From: Shouchella sp047238345
GTDB taxonomy: Bacteria; Bacillota; Bacilli; Bacillales; Bacillaceae_D
DNA length: 64,000 nt
NCBI RefSeq assembly: GCF_047238345.1
Contig: NZ_JBDFMQ010000001.1
Span: 1,736,001 to 1,800,000 of the forward strand
Direction: 5' to 3'
This document shows positions 51,242-59,197 of this stretch, one piece after another. A model generated the notes under the pieces. The model was not told the DNA's origin, did not search any database, and was given only the letters and a program-made list of their open reading frames with translations. Every line of letters begins with the position of its first letter. Within the stretch, counting starts at the first letter, position 1. Position numbers and translations under genes: made by a program.

Positions 51242-51277
51242 TTTTAACGCCTCCTTATATACTTGTTACCCCAGAAG

Positions 51278-51286
51278 ATTATACCA
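51278..51286 (-). promoter_or_regulatory. Extended -10 promoter of the secreted protein gene
   Basis: The minus strand reads TGG-TATAAT (51286-51278), a consensus -10 with extended TG, about 37 bp before the ATT start. Confidence 0.6.
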
Positions 51287-51477
51287 AAACTTAAAAGTGG
51301 AAATTCTTTGAGAAAAATATATAAACGATTAATCATTTTGAAAACAAAGTAGCAAAATAAAAACAACTATTATACTTTTTCAAAAGGTAATGTAGATAAA
51401 TTTAGAGGTTGATAGTAGTATGATGATAAAAGTCTTATAAGTGAGCGTATTAAATAGAAGATTATAGGAGAAGCCTC

Positions 51478-52179
51478 ATGAAAATGAACGTTTCATTAGA
51501 AACATTAAAAGAGAAAACACAAAATTTAGAGCGTGTTAAGTTACCGCAACAAGCCTATCTTATTTTGAGAAAAGCTATAAGAGAGCTTCATTTTGCTCCG
51601 GGAAGTATGTGTTTAGAGCGAGAGGTTTCTGACTTTCTAGAAATGAGTAGAACACCTGTCAGAGAAGCTCTTATCCGTTTAGAAACGGAAGGTTTCATTC
51701 GTTTAGTACCTCGTAAAGGGTTTGTAGTAGAATCAATCAATCCTGAAGATTTACAAGAAATTTATGCCGTAACAGTAGCCCTCGATGGAATCGCTGCTGA
51801 AGCTGCAACGGAACAAGTGTTTGAAAACGATTTAATTAGACTTCAACAGCTAATTGATAAACAAATAGAAGCCCTAAATAGTGAAGATTTGGCTACTTGG
51901 TCTCGCCTTGATGATGCGTTTCACCAAGAGATTATTAATTTGGCTTCAAATAGTCGTCTTTCCATTACTTATGAATCATTTGATGATCAATGCCATAGAG
52001 CTAGACTTTTTACAATAAATGAACGGCCATTACCTGAACAATCCATTCAAGAGCATAAAGCAATCATTGAATGCATGCGAGCTAAAAACGGACAAGCTGC
52101 TAAATACATTATGCAAGAACACCGAAATCGCTCACATAAAGAAATTTTAAACGTTCTACGAGAAAAAGAACGTTTGTAA
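51478..52179 (+). CDS. GntR-family regulator, FadR/FCD subfamily
   Basis: This 233-residue protein has a winged helix (about 20-85, REVSDFLEMSRTPVREALIRLETEGFI) and an FCD domain (about 100-225) with the metal-binding pattern DDAFHQEI, ... EHKAI and HRNRSHKE. FCD regulators bind organic acids. It sits directly upstream of a malate/tartrate-type dehydrogenase and a dicarboxylate-type transporter on the same strand, so it is probably their local repressor. Confidence 0.87.
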   Translation: MKMNVSLETLKEKTQNLERVKLPQQAYLILRKAIRELHFAPGSMCLEREVSDFLEMSRTPVREALIRLETEGFIRLVPRKGFVVESINPEDLQEIYAVTVALDGIAAEAATEQVFENDLIRLQQLIDKQIEALNSEDLATWSRLDDAFHQEIINLASNSRLSITYESFDDQCHRARLFTINERPLPEQSIQEHKAIIECMRAKNGQAAKYIMQEHRNRSHKEILNVLREKERL

Positions 52180-52257
52180 CTAAAAATTGGATTAAAAGTA
52201 TAAAAGAATAAGCAAACTGTTGCGAGGATTTATCTACGCAAATCATTGTCATACCAA

Positions 52258-52300
52258 AAAATAAACCCTATTCCAATGTGAATAGGGTTTATTTTTATTT
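52258..52300. terminator. Strong terminator after the FCD regulator gene
   Basis: ATAAACCCTATTC, six-base loop, GAATAGGGTTTAT, then T-rich. It separates the regulator from the dehydrogenase operon. Confidence 0.88.
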
Positions 52301-52328
52301 TTAATTAATACATTATTGGTTAAATTAA

Positions 52329-52352
52329 TCTATTTTAACGAATTAAAATAGA
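52329..52352. promoter_or_regulatory. 24-bp palindromic operator candidate
   Basis: TCTATTTTAA, CGAA, TTAAAATAGA: a perfect 10-bp inverted repeat directly upstream of the -35 of the dehydrogenase promoter. Confidence 0.55.
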
Positions 52353-52355
52353 GTA

Positions 52356-52385
52356 TTGACATTTAACGTATACATTAATTACACT
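52356..52385 (+). promoter_or_regulatory. Promoter of the dehydrogenase/transporter operon with GTATAC site
   Basis: TTGACA (52356-52361), 17-18 bp, TTACAC/TACACT. The spacer contains ACGTATACAT with a central GTATAC, a core typical of FCD-GntR operators. Its position between -35 and -10 fits repression. Confidence 0.6.
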
Positions 52386-52412
52386 GAATATATTAAATTG
52401 GAGGTGGATCGA

Positions 52413-53489
52413 ATGACTAAAACGTATAAATTAGCTGTCATTCCTGGAGATGGAATTGGAAAAGAAGTCATTGATGCTGGCATGAAGGTTTTATTACATA
52501 TGGAGAAGCAATCAAAGGGTGCTTTCGTTTTTGAAAGCGATTACTTTGATTGGGGTAGCGATTATTATCTAAAACATGGTCGCATGATCCCTGAAAGTGG
52601 GGTCGATCAACTGATAAACTATGATGCCATTTATTTTGGTGCCGTCGGAGATCGAAGAGTGCCAGATCACGTTAGTTTATGGGGATTACGAATTGCAATA
52701 TGTCAAGGGTTAGATCAGTGGGCGAACATTCGACCAGTTGAATTTTTGCCTGGTATCCCTCATCGTTTGGTGCACCCTAACCCTGAAAGTTTAAATTGGA
52801 TCCTTGTGCGAGAAAATTCAGAAGGAGAATACTCTGGAATCGGTGGTAGAAATTTTAGTGCTCGACCTGACGAGCGTGAAGTAGCCATTCAATCGTCTGT
52901 CTTTACTGAATACGGCTGTGAACGTATTATCCGTTTTGCTTTTGAGCTTGCCCGTACAAGAACCCGAAAAAAGGTGACGAGTGTTACAAAAAGCAATGCC
53001 CAACAATATGGCATGGTCTTGTGGGACGAAGTTTTTACACGAGTAAGCAAAGATTATCCAGATATTGAAACCGATCAATGGTTAGTTGATGCAATGGCCG
53101 CTCGATTTGTGTTGCATCCAGAAGATTTAGATGTCGTCGTTGCTTCTAATCTATTTGCAGATATTCTGTCTGATTTAGGGAGTGCATTAGCTGGTAGTCT
53201 TGGTATTGCTTCAAGTGCAAACTTACAAGTAGATAAACGCTTTCCAAGTATGTTTGAATCTGTCCACGGTTCTGCACCAGACATTGCTGGTCAAGGAATT
53301 GCAAACCCAATTGGTACCATTGCAAGTGCAGGATTACTTCTCGATGATCTAGGCTTACATGATGAAGCCGCGAAACTAAACCAGGCCATAAGACAGACTA
53401 CATCAGAAGGTGTGGTAACAAGGGATATAGGTGGTACGTATACGACTGAAGAAGTGACTAATTCAATTATCAAAAACCTTTCAACGTAA
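52413..53489 (+). CDS. D-malate/tartrate-type dehydrogenase (isopropylmalate DH family)
   Basis: This 358-residue beta-decarboxylating dehydrogenase starts at ATG 52413 after GGAGGT. The motifs IPGDGIGKEVIDAG, YFGAVGDRRVPDH (substrate loop), WANIRPVEFLPG, LVRENSEGEYSG and LFADILSDLGSALAGSLG are those of the TtuC/DmlA branch rather than leucine synthesis. It would convert D-malate or tartrate oxidatively with NAD+ and metal ions. A transporter gene follows, and an FCD regulator precedes. Confidence 0.87.
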   Translation: MTKTYKLAVIPGDGIGKEVIDAGMKVLLHMEKQSKGAFVFESDYFDWGSDYYLKHGRMIPESGVDQLINYDAIYFGAVGDRRVPDHVSLWGLRIAICQGLDQWANIRPVEFLPGIPHRLVHPNPESLNWILVRENSEGEYSGIGGRNFSARPDEREVAIQSSVFTEYGCERIIRFAFELARTRTRKKVTSVTKSNAQQYGMVLWDEVFTRVSKDYPDIETDQWLVDAMAARFVLHPEDLDVVVASNLFADILSDLGSALAGSLGIASSANLQVDKRFPSMFESVHGSAPDIAGQGIANPIGTIASAGLLLDDLGLHDEAAKLNQAIRQTTSEGVVTRDIGGTYTTEEVTNSIIKNLST

Positions 53490-53507
53490 TTCTTTGTCTA
53501 TGTGTTC

Positions 53508-53533
53508 GGTACTTAGATTATTGTCTGAGTACC
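53508..53533 (+). repeat. Hairpin between dehydrogenase and transporter genes
   Basis: GGTACTTAGA, six bases, TCTGAGTACC (one G-U pair), 18 bp after the stop codon and without a T run. It could stabilise or process the transcript, or reduce read-through. Confidence 0.45.
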
Positions 53534-53602
53534 AAACACGCACTAAAAATTATGAAAGCGTATTCATTGCGGAGTAAAAATATGGGAAGCAGAGGTGAGG
53601 AA

Positions 53603-54877
53603 ATGAGTCCAGAAATTATAACAATCCTGTTCTTAATTTTTGCAATCGTAATGTTTGCTATGGAGAAGATCCCATTACCTGTGACAGCTATGATTGTTGC
53701 TGTTGGTTTAATTCTTACTGGGGTATTAGAACCAAGTGATGCCTTTGGTGGGTTTGTTGACAACAATGTGCTCCTATTTATGGCTATGTTTATTGTTGGG
53801 GCGGCTTTTTTTGAAACTGGTATGGCTCAAACAGTAGGGGGCATAATCACAAAGTTCGCTAAATCAGAGAGAATGTTAATCGCTGTCATTATGATCTTAA
53901 CAGGTCTCATGTCCGGTTTGTTATCAAACACTGGGACCGCTGCTGTATTGATTCCTGTCGTTATTGGCTTAGCTATCCGATCAGGTTTTGCCCGTTCAAG
54001 ACTGTTGCTACCACTAGTATTTGCGGCAGCAATGGGTGGGAATCTCAGTCTCATCGGCGCCCCCGGTAATATGTTTGCTCAATCGGCATTGCAAGATATT
54101 GGTCTTTCTTTTGGTTTTTTTGAGTATGCAAAAGTAGGTTTACCAATATTAATTATTGGAATTTTATATTTTTGTTTCTTTGGATACCGCCTGCTGCCTA
54201 ATCGTAATGATGAGCAGGTAGATAACGATTCTGTATTTAATCAAAAGGTCAATTATTCTGCTGTGCCTGCATGGAAAAGATTTCTTGCCCTAATTATTCT
54301 CGTAACGACCGTTCTTGCTATGATTTTTGAGGATACAATTGGTATCCCTTTGCATGTTTCAGCTTGGACAGGGGCATTAATATTAATTGCCACGAGAGTT
54401 ATCACTGAAAAATCCGCGATAAAATCAATCGATATGGGAATTATCCTTCTATTTGTTGGCTCATTAGCACTTGCTAGGGCAATTGATCAATCTGGAGCAG
54501 GAGAGTTGATTGCGAACACATTTATTGGTGTAGTTGGAAACGAACCTTCACCATATTTATTACTATTTCTCATTTTAAGTCTTTCCTCACTTATGACTAA
54601 CTTTATGTCCAATACAGCAACGACTGCTTTGCTTGTTCCAATTAGTTTATCGATTGCAGCATCAATTGGCGCAGATCCAAGAGCGGTTCTTATGGCAACA
54701 GTCATAGGAGGTTCATTAGCATTTGCAACACCAATTGGCATGCCTGCGAATGCAATGATTTATAACATTGGAGGCTATCGATTTATCGATTATGTTAAAG
54801 CTGGTGTTCCAATGATACTCGTTGCCATTATTGTTTCGATGATTTTACTTCCTATCTTTTTCCCTTTTTATCCATAA
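53603..54877 (+). CDS. SLC13/DASS-family dicarboxylate-type transporter
   Basis: This 424-residue membrane protein has about 11-12 helices and two repeated SNT signatures, LLSNTGTAAVLIPV near residue 110 and FMSNTATTALLVPI near 340, plus GNLSLIGAPGNMFA. These mark Na+-coupled di/tricarboxylate carriers. ATG 53603 follows GAGGTGAGG; longer in-frame starts lack sites. Its pairing with a malate/tartrate-type dehydrogenase makes that acid the probable cargo. Confidence 0.85.
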   Translation: MSPEIITILFLIFAIVMFAMEKIPLPVTAMIVAVGLILTGVLEPSDAFGGFVDNNVLLFMAMFIVGAAFFETGMAQTVGGIITKFAKSERMLIAVIMILTGLMSGLLSNTGTAAVLIPVVIGLAIRSGFARSRLLLPLVFAAAMGGNLSLIGAPGNMFAQSALQDIGLSFGFFEYAKVGLPILIIGILYFCFFGYRLLPNRNDEQVDNDSVFNQKVNYSAVPAWKRFLALIILVTTVLAMIFEDTIGIPLHVSAWTGALILIATRVITEKSAIKSIDMGIILLFVGSLALARAIDQSGAGELIANTFIGVVGNEPSPYLLLFLILSLSSLMTNFMSNTATTALLVPISLSIAASIGADPRAVLMATVIGGSLAFATPIGMPANAMIYNIGGYRFIDYVKAGVPMILVAIIVSMILLPIFFPFYP

Positions 54878-55014
54878 ATGAAATCGATTACAACTTTAAT
54901 GTCTATAATTCTGTAGCCTTTGATCGAATCACAAAATAAAAGATGGGCGAGGAAAATTTTTCATGCTGGAAATTAAAAATGTCTCTTAATTTATTGATTG
55001 TGCAAACCAAGCCC

Positions 55015-55323
55015 TTACTTCGCGGACCACTCCTTACCCCATTTTTTCATTTCTTTAATAATTTTATGAAACGATTCGCCTTTTTCGGTAACTGAATATT
55101 CGACTGTCACGGGAACCGTTGGGATGATCGTGCGATTGATCATGCCTTCGTTTTCGAGATGACGCAATGATTTCGTTAGTGCGGTAGGGCTAATGCCATT
55201 AATGAGCCGAGATAACTCATTGAACCGTTTTTTCTCATCGTACAGTTCTCTTAAAATAAAGAAAGACCATTTGTTTCCAATAACTTTTAATGCAGCTTCG
55301 ATTGAACAAGGTACGTCACTCAT
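55015..55323 (-). CDS. HxlR-family winged-helix regulator with conserved Cys6
   Basis: This 102-residue regulator is almost wholly an HxlR domain (ALKVIGNKWSFFILREL, RFNELSRLINGISPTALTKSLRHLE). ATG 55323 gives the normal length and the N-terminus MSDVPCSIE, with Cys at position 6 as in YodB/CatR-type quinone and aldehyde sensors. AGGGAG lies upstream. It is divergent from an aldo-keto reductase and alcohol dehydrogenase pair and so may couple electrophile stress to them; that is inference. Confidence 0.82.
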   Translation of the reverse strand: MSDVPCSIEAALKVIGNKWSFFILRELYDEKKRFNELSRLINGISPTALTKSLRHLENEGMINRTIIPTVPVTVEYSVTEKGESFHKIIKEMKKWGKEWSAK

Positions 55324-55351
55324 TGTTCCGGTCAACTCCCTAGTATAAAAA

Positions 55352-55375
55352 GTGTAGTATGTACACATAAGTGTA
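55352..55375. promoter_or_regulatory. Candidate HxlR operator
   Basis: GTGTA (55352-55356), five bases, TACAC (55362-55366), then a further GTGTA at 55371-55375. The minus strand has -10 TATACT at 55347-55342 just downstream, suiting autoregulation. Confidence 0.4.
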
Positions 55376-55514
55376 TAACATAACAAATAATTCACTCCTT
55401 TTATTTTATTAGTAAACGTTTAAAATAACAATGAGAGATCTTTTCTCCGTTTTTATATGAAAGCGGATTCGAACGAACTGGTTTACAATCAGGCAGTGAG
55501 GGAGTAGATGGAAG

Positions 55515-56363
55515 ATGAATAGCGTTACGTTAAACAATGGGATAAGCATGCCACAGCTTGGCTTCGGCGTGTGGAAAGTAGACAATAACCAGGCAGAGGA
55601 AGCTGTTACATATGCGCTTAATACGGGCTACCGTTCCATCGACACAGCGATGATTTATCAAAATGAAGGTGGAGTCGGAAAAGCGATTGCCGCGTCCTCA
55701 GTTCCTCGCGAAGAGCTTTTTATCACAACGAAAGTGTGGAACGCTGATCAAGGATACGATTCGACGATTAATGCGTTTGAGCAAAGTTTAGAAAGATTAG
55801 GACTAGACTATGTTGATCTCTATTTGGTTCACTGGCCAACGCCAAAATTTGATAAGTATGTGGAGACGTACAAAGCACTGGAGAAACTGTATCATGACGG
55901 GCGCGTGAAAGCGATTGGCGTCTGCAATTTTGAAGTTGAGCATTTGGAACGAATCCTTGACGAGTGCGACGTCGTGCCTGTTTTAAACCAAGTGGAGTGT
56001 CACCCGTACCTGGCTCAAACGGAGCTAAAGGCGTTTTGTGAAAAACATGCTATCTATCTAGAAGCGTGGAGTCCGCTTGATTCAGGTGGAGAAGTGCTTC
56101 AGGATGAACAAATTCAAGCGATTGCTTCTTCATATAACAAATCAGTCGCACAAGTCATTTTGCGCTGGCATCTTCAAAACAAGACGATTGTCATTCCAAA
56201 ATCGGTTACGCCAAGCAGAATCGAAGAAAACTTGGATGTGTTTGATTTTGAATTAACGCCTGACGAGATGAATGTCATCCACGCATTAGATCGTGGTCAG
56301 CGCCGAGGAACGCATCCGAACGAAATGAACAAATTTCAACCGCTATATCAACCAAAATCGTAA
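55515..56363 (+). CDS. Aldo/keto reductase
   Basis: This 282-residue NADPH-dependent reductase has the full catalytic tetrad: D43, Y48 (IDTAMIYQN), K73 (TTKVWN) and H106 (LVHWPTP). The C-terminal IPKSVTPSRIEEN binds the 2'-phosphate of NADPH. It is close to Bacillus YvgN/YtbE and diketogluconate reductase-type proteins, which reduce reactive aldehydes such as methylglyoxal. It is 13 bp upstream of an alcohol dehydrogenase in the same operon. Confidence 0.9.
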   Translation: MNSVTLNNGISMPQLGFGVWKVDNNQAEEAVTYALNTGYRSIDTAMIYQNEGGVGKAIAASSVPREELFITTKVWNADQGYDSTINAFEQSLERLGLDYVDLYLVHWPTPKFDKYVETYKALEKLYHDGRVKAIGVCNFEVEHLERILDECDVVPVLNQVECHPYLAQTELKAFCEKHAIYLEAWSPLDSGGEVLQDEQIQAIASSYNKSVAQVILRWHLQNKTIVIPKSVTPSRIEENLDVFDFELTPDEMNVIHALDRGQRRGTHPNEMNKFQPLYQPKS

Positions 56364-56376
56364 AGGGGTAGAAACG

Positions 56377-57558
56377 ATGAATGAACTGTCTTATTATTAC
56401 ACACCAACGAAAGTTGTTTTTGGAAAAGCTGCTGAACATCAGGTCGGAACAGAACTCGAGAAACTTGGAGTAAAAAAAGTATTGCTTCATTACGGTGGGA
56501 ACAGCGCGAAAAAATCAGGTTTGTTGGATCGGGTTAAGGATTCATTGAGCGAAAACGGCATTCAAAGTGTCGAGCTTGGCGGCGTAGTTCCAAATCCGCG
56601 CTTGTCGCTTGTATATGAAGGCATCGAATTAGTGAAAAAAGAAGAGCTCGATTTCATCCTCGCGGTAGGTGGAGGAAGTGTGATTGATTCGGCTAAGGCG
56701 ATTGGGTACGGTGTGGCGAACGAAGGCGATGTATGGGAACTGTATCAGTCCAAACGTCGAGCAACAGCCTGCTTACCGATTGGGACGGTCTTAACGATTG
56801 CCGCTGCCGGGAGCGAAATGAGCACCGGTTCCGTTATTACAAAAGAAGAGGGCTGGGAAAAGAGAGCCTATGATGATGACTTAGGTCGTCCGGCCGTCTC
56901 CTTTTTAAACCCTGAATTGCTTAAGACGCTTCCGTGGTACCAAACGGCAGCGGGAAGTGCTGACATTTTAATGCATACGATGGAGCGTTATTTTAACCAA
57001 AGCACGAATATGGCTTTGACTGATGGATTAAGCGAGACGATCTTGCGGACCGTGATGGAACAAACGATGATTGTAAAAGAAGATCCGCAAAATTACGAGG
57101 CGCTTGCTGAACTAATGTGGGCCTCAAGCATTTCGCACAACGGTCTTACTGGTTTCGGTACGGACGGGGGCGACTGGGCGACTCATATGTTAGAGCATGA
57201 ACTTAGCGGCATCTTCGACGTAACCCACGGCGCAGGTTTAGCTGCGATCTGGGGAAGCTGGGCGCGCTATGTCTACCAGAATCGACTCGATCGCTTTGTG
57301 AAATTTGCCGTCAACGTCATGGGGGTTACGCCTGAACAAACAGACGATGAGACCGCAATTGCTGGGATTGAAAAGATGGAAGCCTATTACCGCAGCATTG
57401 ACATGCCGGTATCCGTCTCTGAAATGGACGTTCACTTGACGGATGAACAGATTACAGAAATGGCCGATAAGTGTACGGAGGCAGCAGGTGGAACTATTGG
57501 CGTTGTTAAGCCGTTAGGCAGAGACGATATGATTGAAATCTATCAAGCTGCACGATGA
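56377..57558 (+). CDS. Iron-containing alcohol dehydrogenase (YugJ/BdhA-like)
   Basis: This 393-residue group III dehydrogenase has the nucleotide site GGGSVIDSAKAIGYG near residue 95 and metal ligands around D in AAGSADILMHTMERYF, H in HTMERY and HGAGLAAIWG near 285. It is close to butanol dehydrogenases BdhA/YugJ, reducing short aldehydes with NAD(P)H. The operon with the aldo-keto reductase suggests aldehyde detoxification or fermentation. A terminator follows. Confidence 0.9.
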   Translation: MNELSYYYTPTKVVFGKAAEHQVGTELEKLGVKKVLLHYGGNSAKKSGLLDRVKDSLSENGIQSVELGGVVPNPRLSLVYEGIELVKKEELDFILAVGGGSVIDSAKAIGYGVANEGDVWELYQSKRRATACLPIGTVLTIAAAGSEMSTGSVITKEEGWEKRAYDDDLGRPAVSFLNPELLKTLPWYQTAAGSADILMHTMERYFNQSTNMALTDGLSETILRTVMEQTMIVKEDPQNYEALAELMWASSISHNGLTGFGTDGGDWATHMLEHELSGIFDVTHGAGLAAIWGSWARYVYQNRLDRFVKFAVNVMGVTPEQTDDETAIAGIEKMEAYYRSIDMPVSVSEMDVHLTDEQITEMADKCTEAAGGTIGVVKPLGRDDMIEIYQAAR

Positions 57559-57580
57559 TGGTTTGGGTGGAAGTAGGAAG

Positions 57581-57610
57581 AGACCTTTGTTTGGTGAAGG
57601 TCTTTTTTTT
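57581..57610 (+). terminator. Intrinsic terminator after the alcohol dehydrogenase gene
   Basis: AGACCTT, nine-base loop, AAGGTCT and seven T residues. Confidence 0.88.
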
Positions 57611-58066
57611 GTGAACACATACTCTAAAGTTTAAGGCAAGGCCATCGAAGATTACAGTAGTTGTTAGCTAGCGACAACAAGCAATCAAAGGGGATCATAA
57701 ATACTAAAAAAGATTTTGCCCTTTTCAGCATTGAATCTTTAAGGAAAAAATCTTTGGTCTCATCAGTGTAAGCCTTGCGCCCCAAACCTGTTGTAAAAGA
57801 GAGCTTACACAGTAAGTCAAACATTCTTTTTAAAGAGTAAAAGACAACTCAACTGGCGATGAGGCTTTTCCTAATTCAAAGAATACAGAAAGTGCTAAGA
57901 TCATGTCACGAAGAGATGGTTTAAGTCTCAGATGTGAAATCTTTAGAACGGTTTTTACGATGAACTTATTAGGGCTAAAGACGCTTTTGTGGAATGCCAA
58001 ACATTGACAACGGTCTAAACTGCTGTAACATAGAAACGATACCACTCAAAAGGGGGACATGCGTAC
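57611..58066. other. 455-bp intergenic region, possibly a decayed gene
   Basis: Two minus-strand open stretches, about 57624-57824 and 57830-58045, have coding-like composition but no ribosome sites or recognised domain. A possible lacI promoter, TTGACA at 58004-58009 with TAACAT 16 bp on, lies at the right end. The region may be the remnant of a lost gene or element. Confidence 0.35.
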
Positions 58067-59035
58067 ATGGTAAGCATTCGAGACATTGCAAAAAAAGCAG
58101 GCGTCTCTATGACGTCTGTTTCGTATGCGTTAAACGATAATCCAAAAGTGTCGAAGAAAACAACGGCACACATTAAGCAAATTGCCGCAGAGTTAAACTA
58201 CCGTCCAAACGCCGCTGCCCGTACACTCAAAGCAAGAAAAACGAGAAAACTGGGCGTCTTTATTAAAGAGAACAAAGGGATCTTTTACGGCGATATCTTA
58301 GCGGGTATTATCGAAACGAGTGCACAAGCTGGCTTTGATACGGTTGTGTGCACGGGCGAAAATGCCACCGATGCACTGGCAGATGGCTCCGTAGATGGGG
58401 GTATTGTCATGGATGATTTGATCACCTCAGACGAAATTATGAGACTCGCTGATGGTGGCAAGAAGATGGTTGTGCTCGATCGCACGTTTTACCACAAACA
58501 TGTGCGACAAGTGTTGCTTGATAATCAAAAAGGAGCCACGCAGATGATTGCTCATCTTCAGGCGCTTCAAGGGGAGAAAACCTTTATAGTTACGGGGAGC
58601 CCGAACAATTTTGATAGTCAAGAACGATTAAAAGCGGTTCAAGTATTTTTTAGTAACCATGCACCTACGTATCCAGTTGACATTTTGGAAGGCGAGTTTG
58701 AGCTAGATGGTGGGCTGGACGCTGCGAGACGCATTCATGCTCAGTGGGATGGCAAACCCATCCGTGTTTTTGCGCTATCAGATAGCATGGCGGTTGGAAT
58801 GCAGCGCTATTTTCAAGAGAAGGGGTTGACGATCGGGAACGATATCAAACTGGCTGGTTTCGATAATAGCTTATTAAGCCAGTATATTACGCCACCATTA
58901 ACGACCGTGGATTATTCAACAAAAGAGTGGGGCAATGAAGCTGCTCACGTGTTGATGGCTTTAATCGCAGACGAAGAAGCGCACGATTCCCTTATCGCAA
59001 CGACTTTAATGATACGGGCCTCTACCCATACATAA
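58067..59035 (+). CDS. LacI-family transcriptional regulator
   Basis: This 322-residue repressor has an N-terminal HTH and hinge (about 1-60, SIRDIAKKAGVSMTSVSYALN, YRPNAAARTLK) and a periplasmic-binding-protein-like sugar domain. It sits 160 bp upstream of a GH3 glycosidase and ABC importer and most likely controls them through the GTGAAACGTTTCAC sites downstream. AAAGGGGG precedes the ATG. Confidence 0.9.
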   Translation: MVSIRDIAKKAGVSMTSVSYALNDNPKVSKKTTAHIKQIAAELNYRPNAAARTLKARKTRKLGVFIKENKGIFYGDILAGIIETSAQAGFDTVVCTGENATDALADGSVDGGIVMDDLITSDEIMRLADGGKKMVVLDRTFYHKHVRQVLLDNQKGATQMIAHLQALQGEKTFIVTGSPNNFDSQERLKAVQVFFSNHAPTYPVDILEGEFELDGGLDAARRIHAQWDGKPIRVFALSDSMAVGMQRYFQEKGLTIGNDIKLAGFDNSLLSQYITPPLTTVDYSTKEWGNEAAHVLMALIADEEAHDSLIATTLMIRASTHT

Positions 59036-59060
59036 TGTGGCGAGGCCTTTAAAATTTCTC

Positions 59061-59176
59061 TTGCATTCTGTTTTCATTCAGACGTATACTAGTCACAACA
59101 TAGAAAGTGAAACGTTAAACCTAATAAAAATAGATGGTATGTATATTTTTTTGCATATAAGGTGAAACGTTTCACC
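59061..59176 (+). promoter_or_regulatory. GH3 operon promoter with twin LacI-type operators
   Basis: -35 TTGCAT (59061-59066), 18 bp, -10 TATACT (59085-59090). GTGAAACGTTAAAC (59107-59120) and the perfect 16-bp palindrome GGTGAAACGTTTCACC (59161-59176) are centred 55 bp apart. They resemble LacI-family operators and would bracket the transcript start region. Confidence 0.7.
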
Positions 59177-59197
59177 AAAAAGGTATGAGGTGTACGA

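Noticed and set aside
57611..58066. Insertion sequence
   Set aside because: No terminal inverted repeats, target duplications or recognisable transposase motif could be seen.
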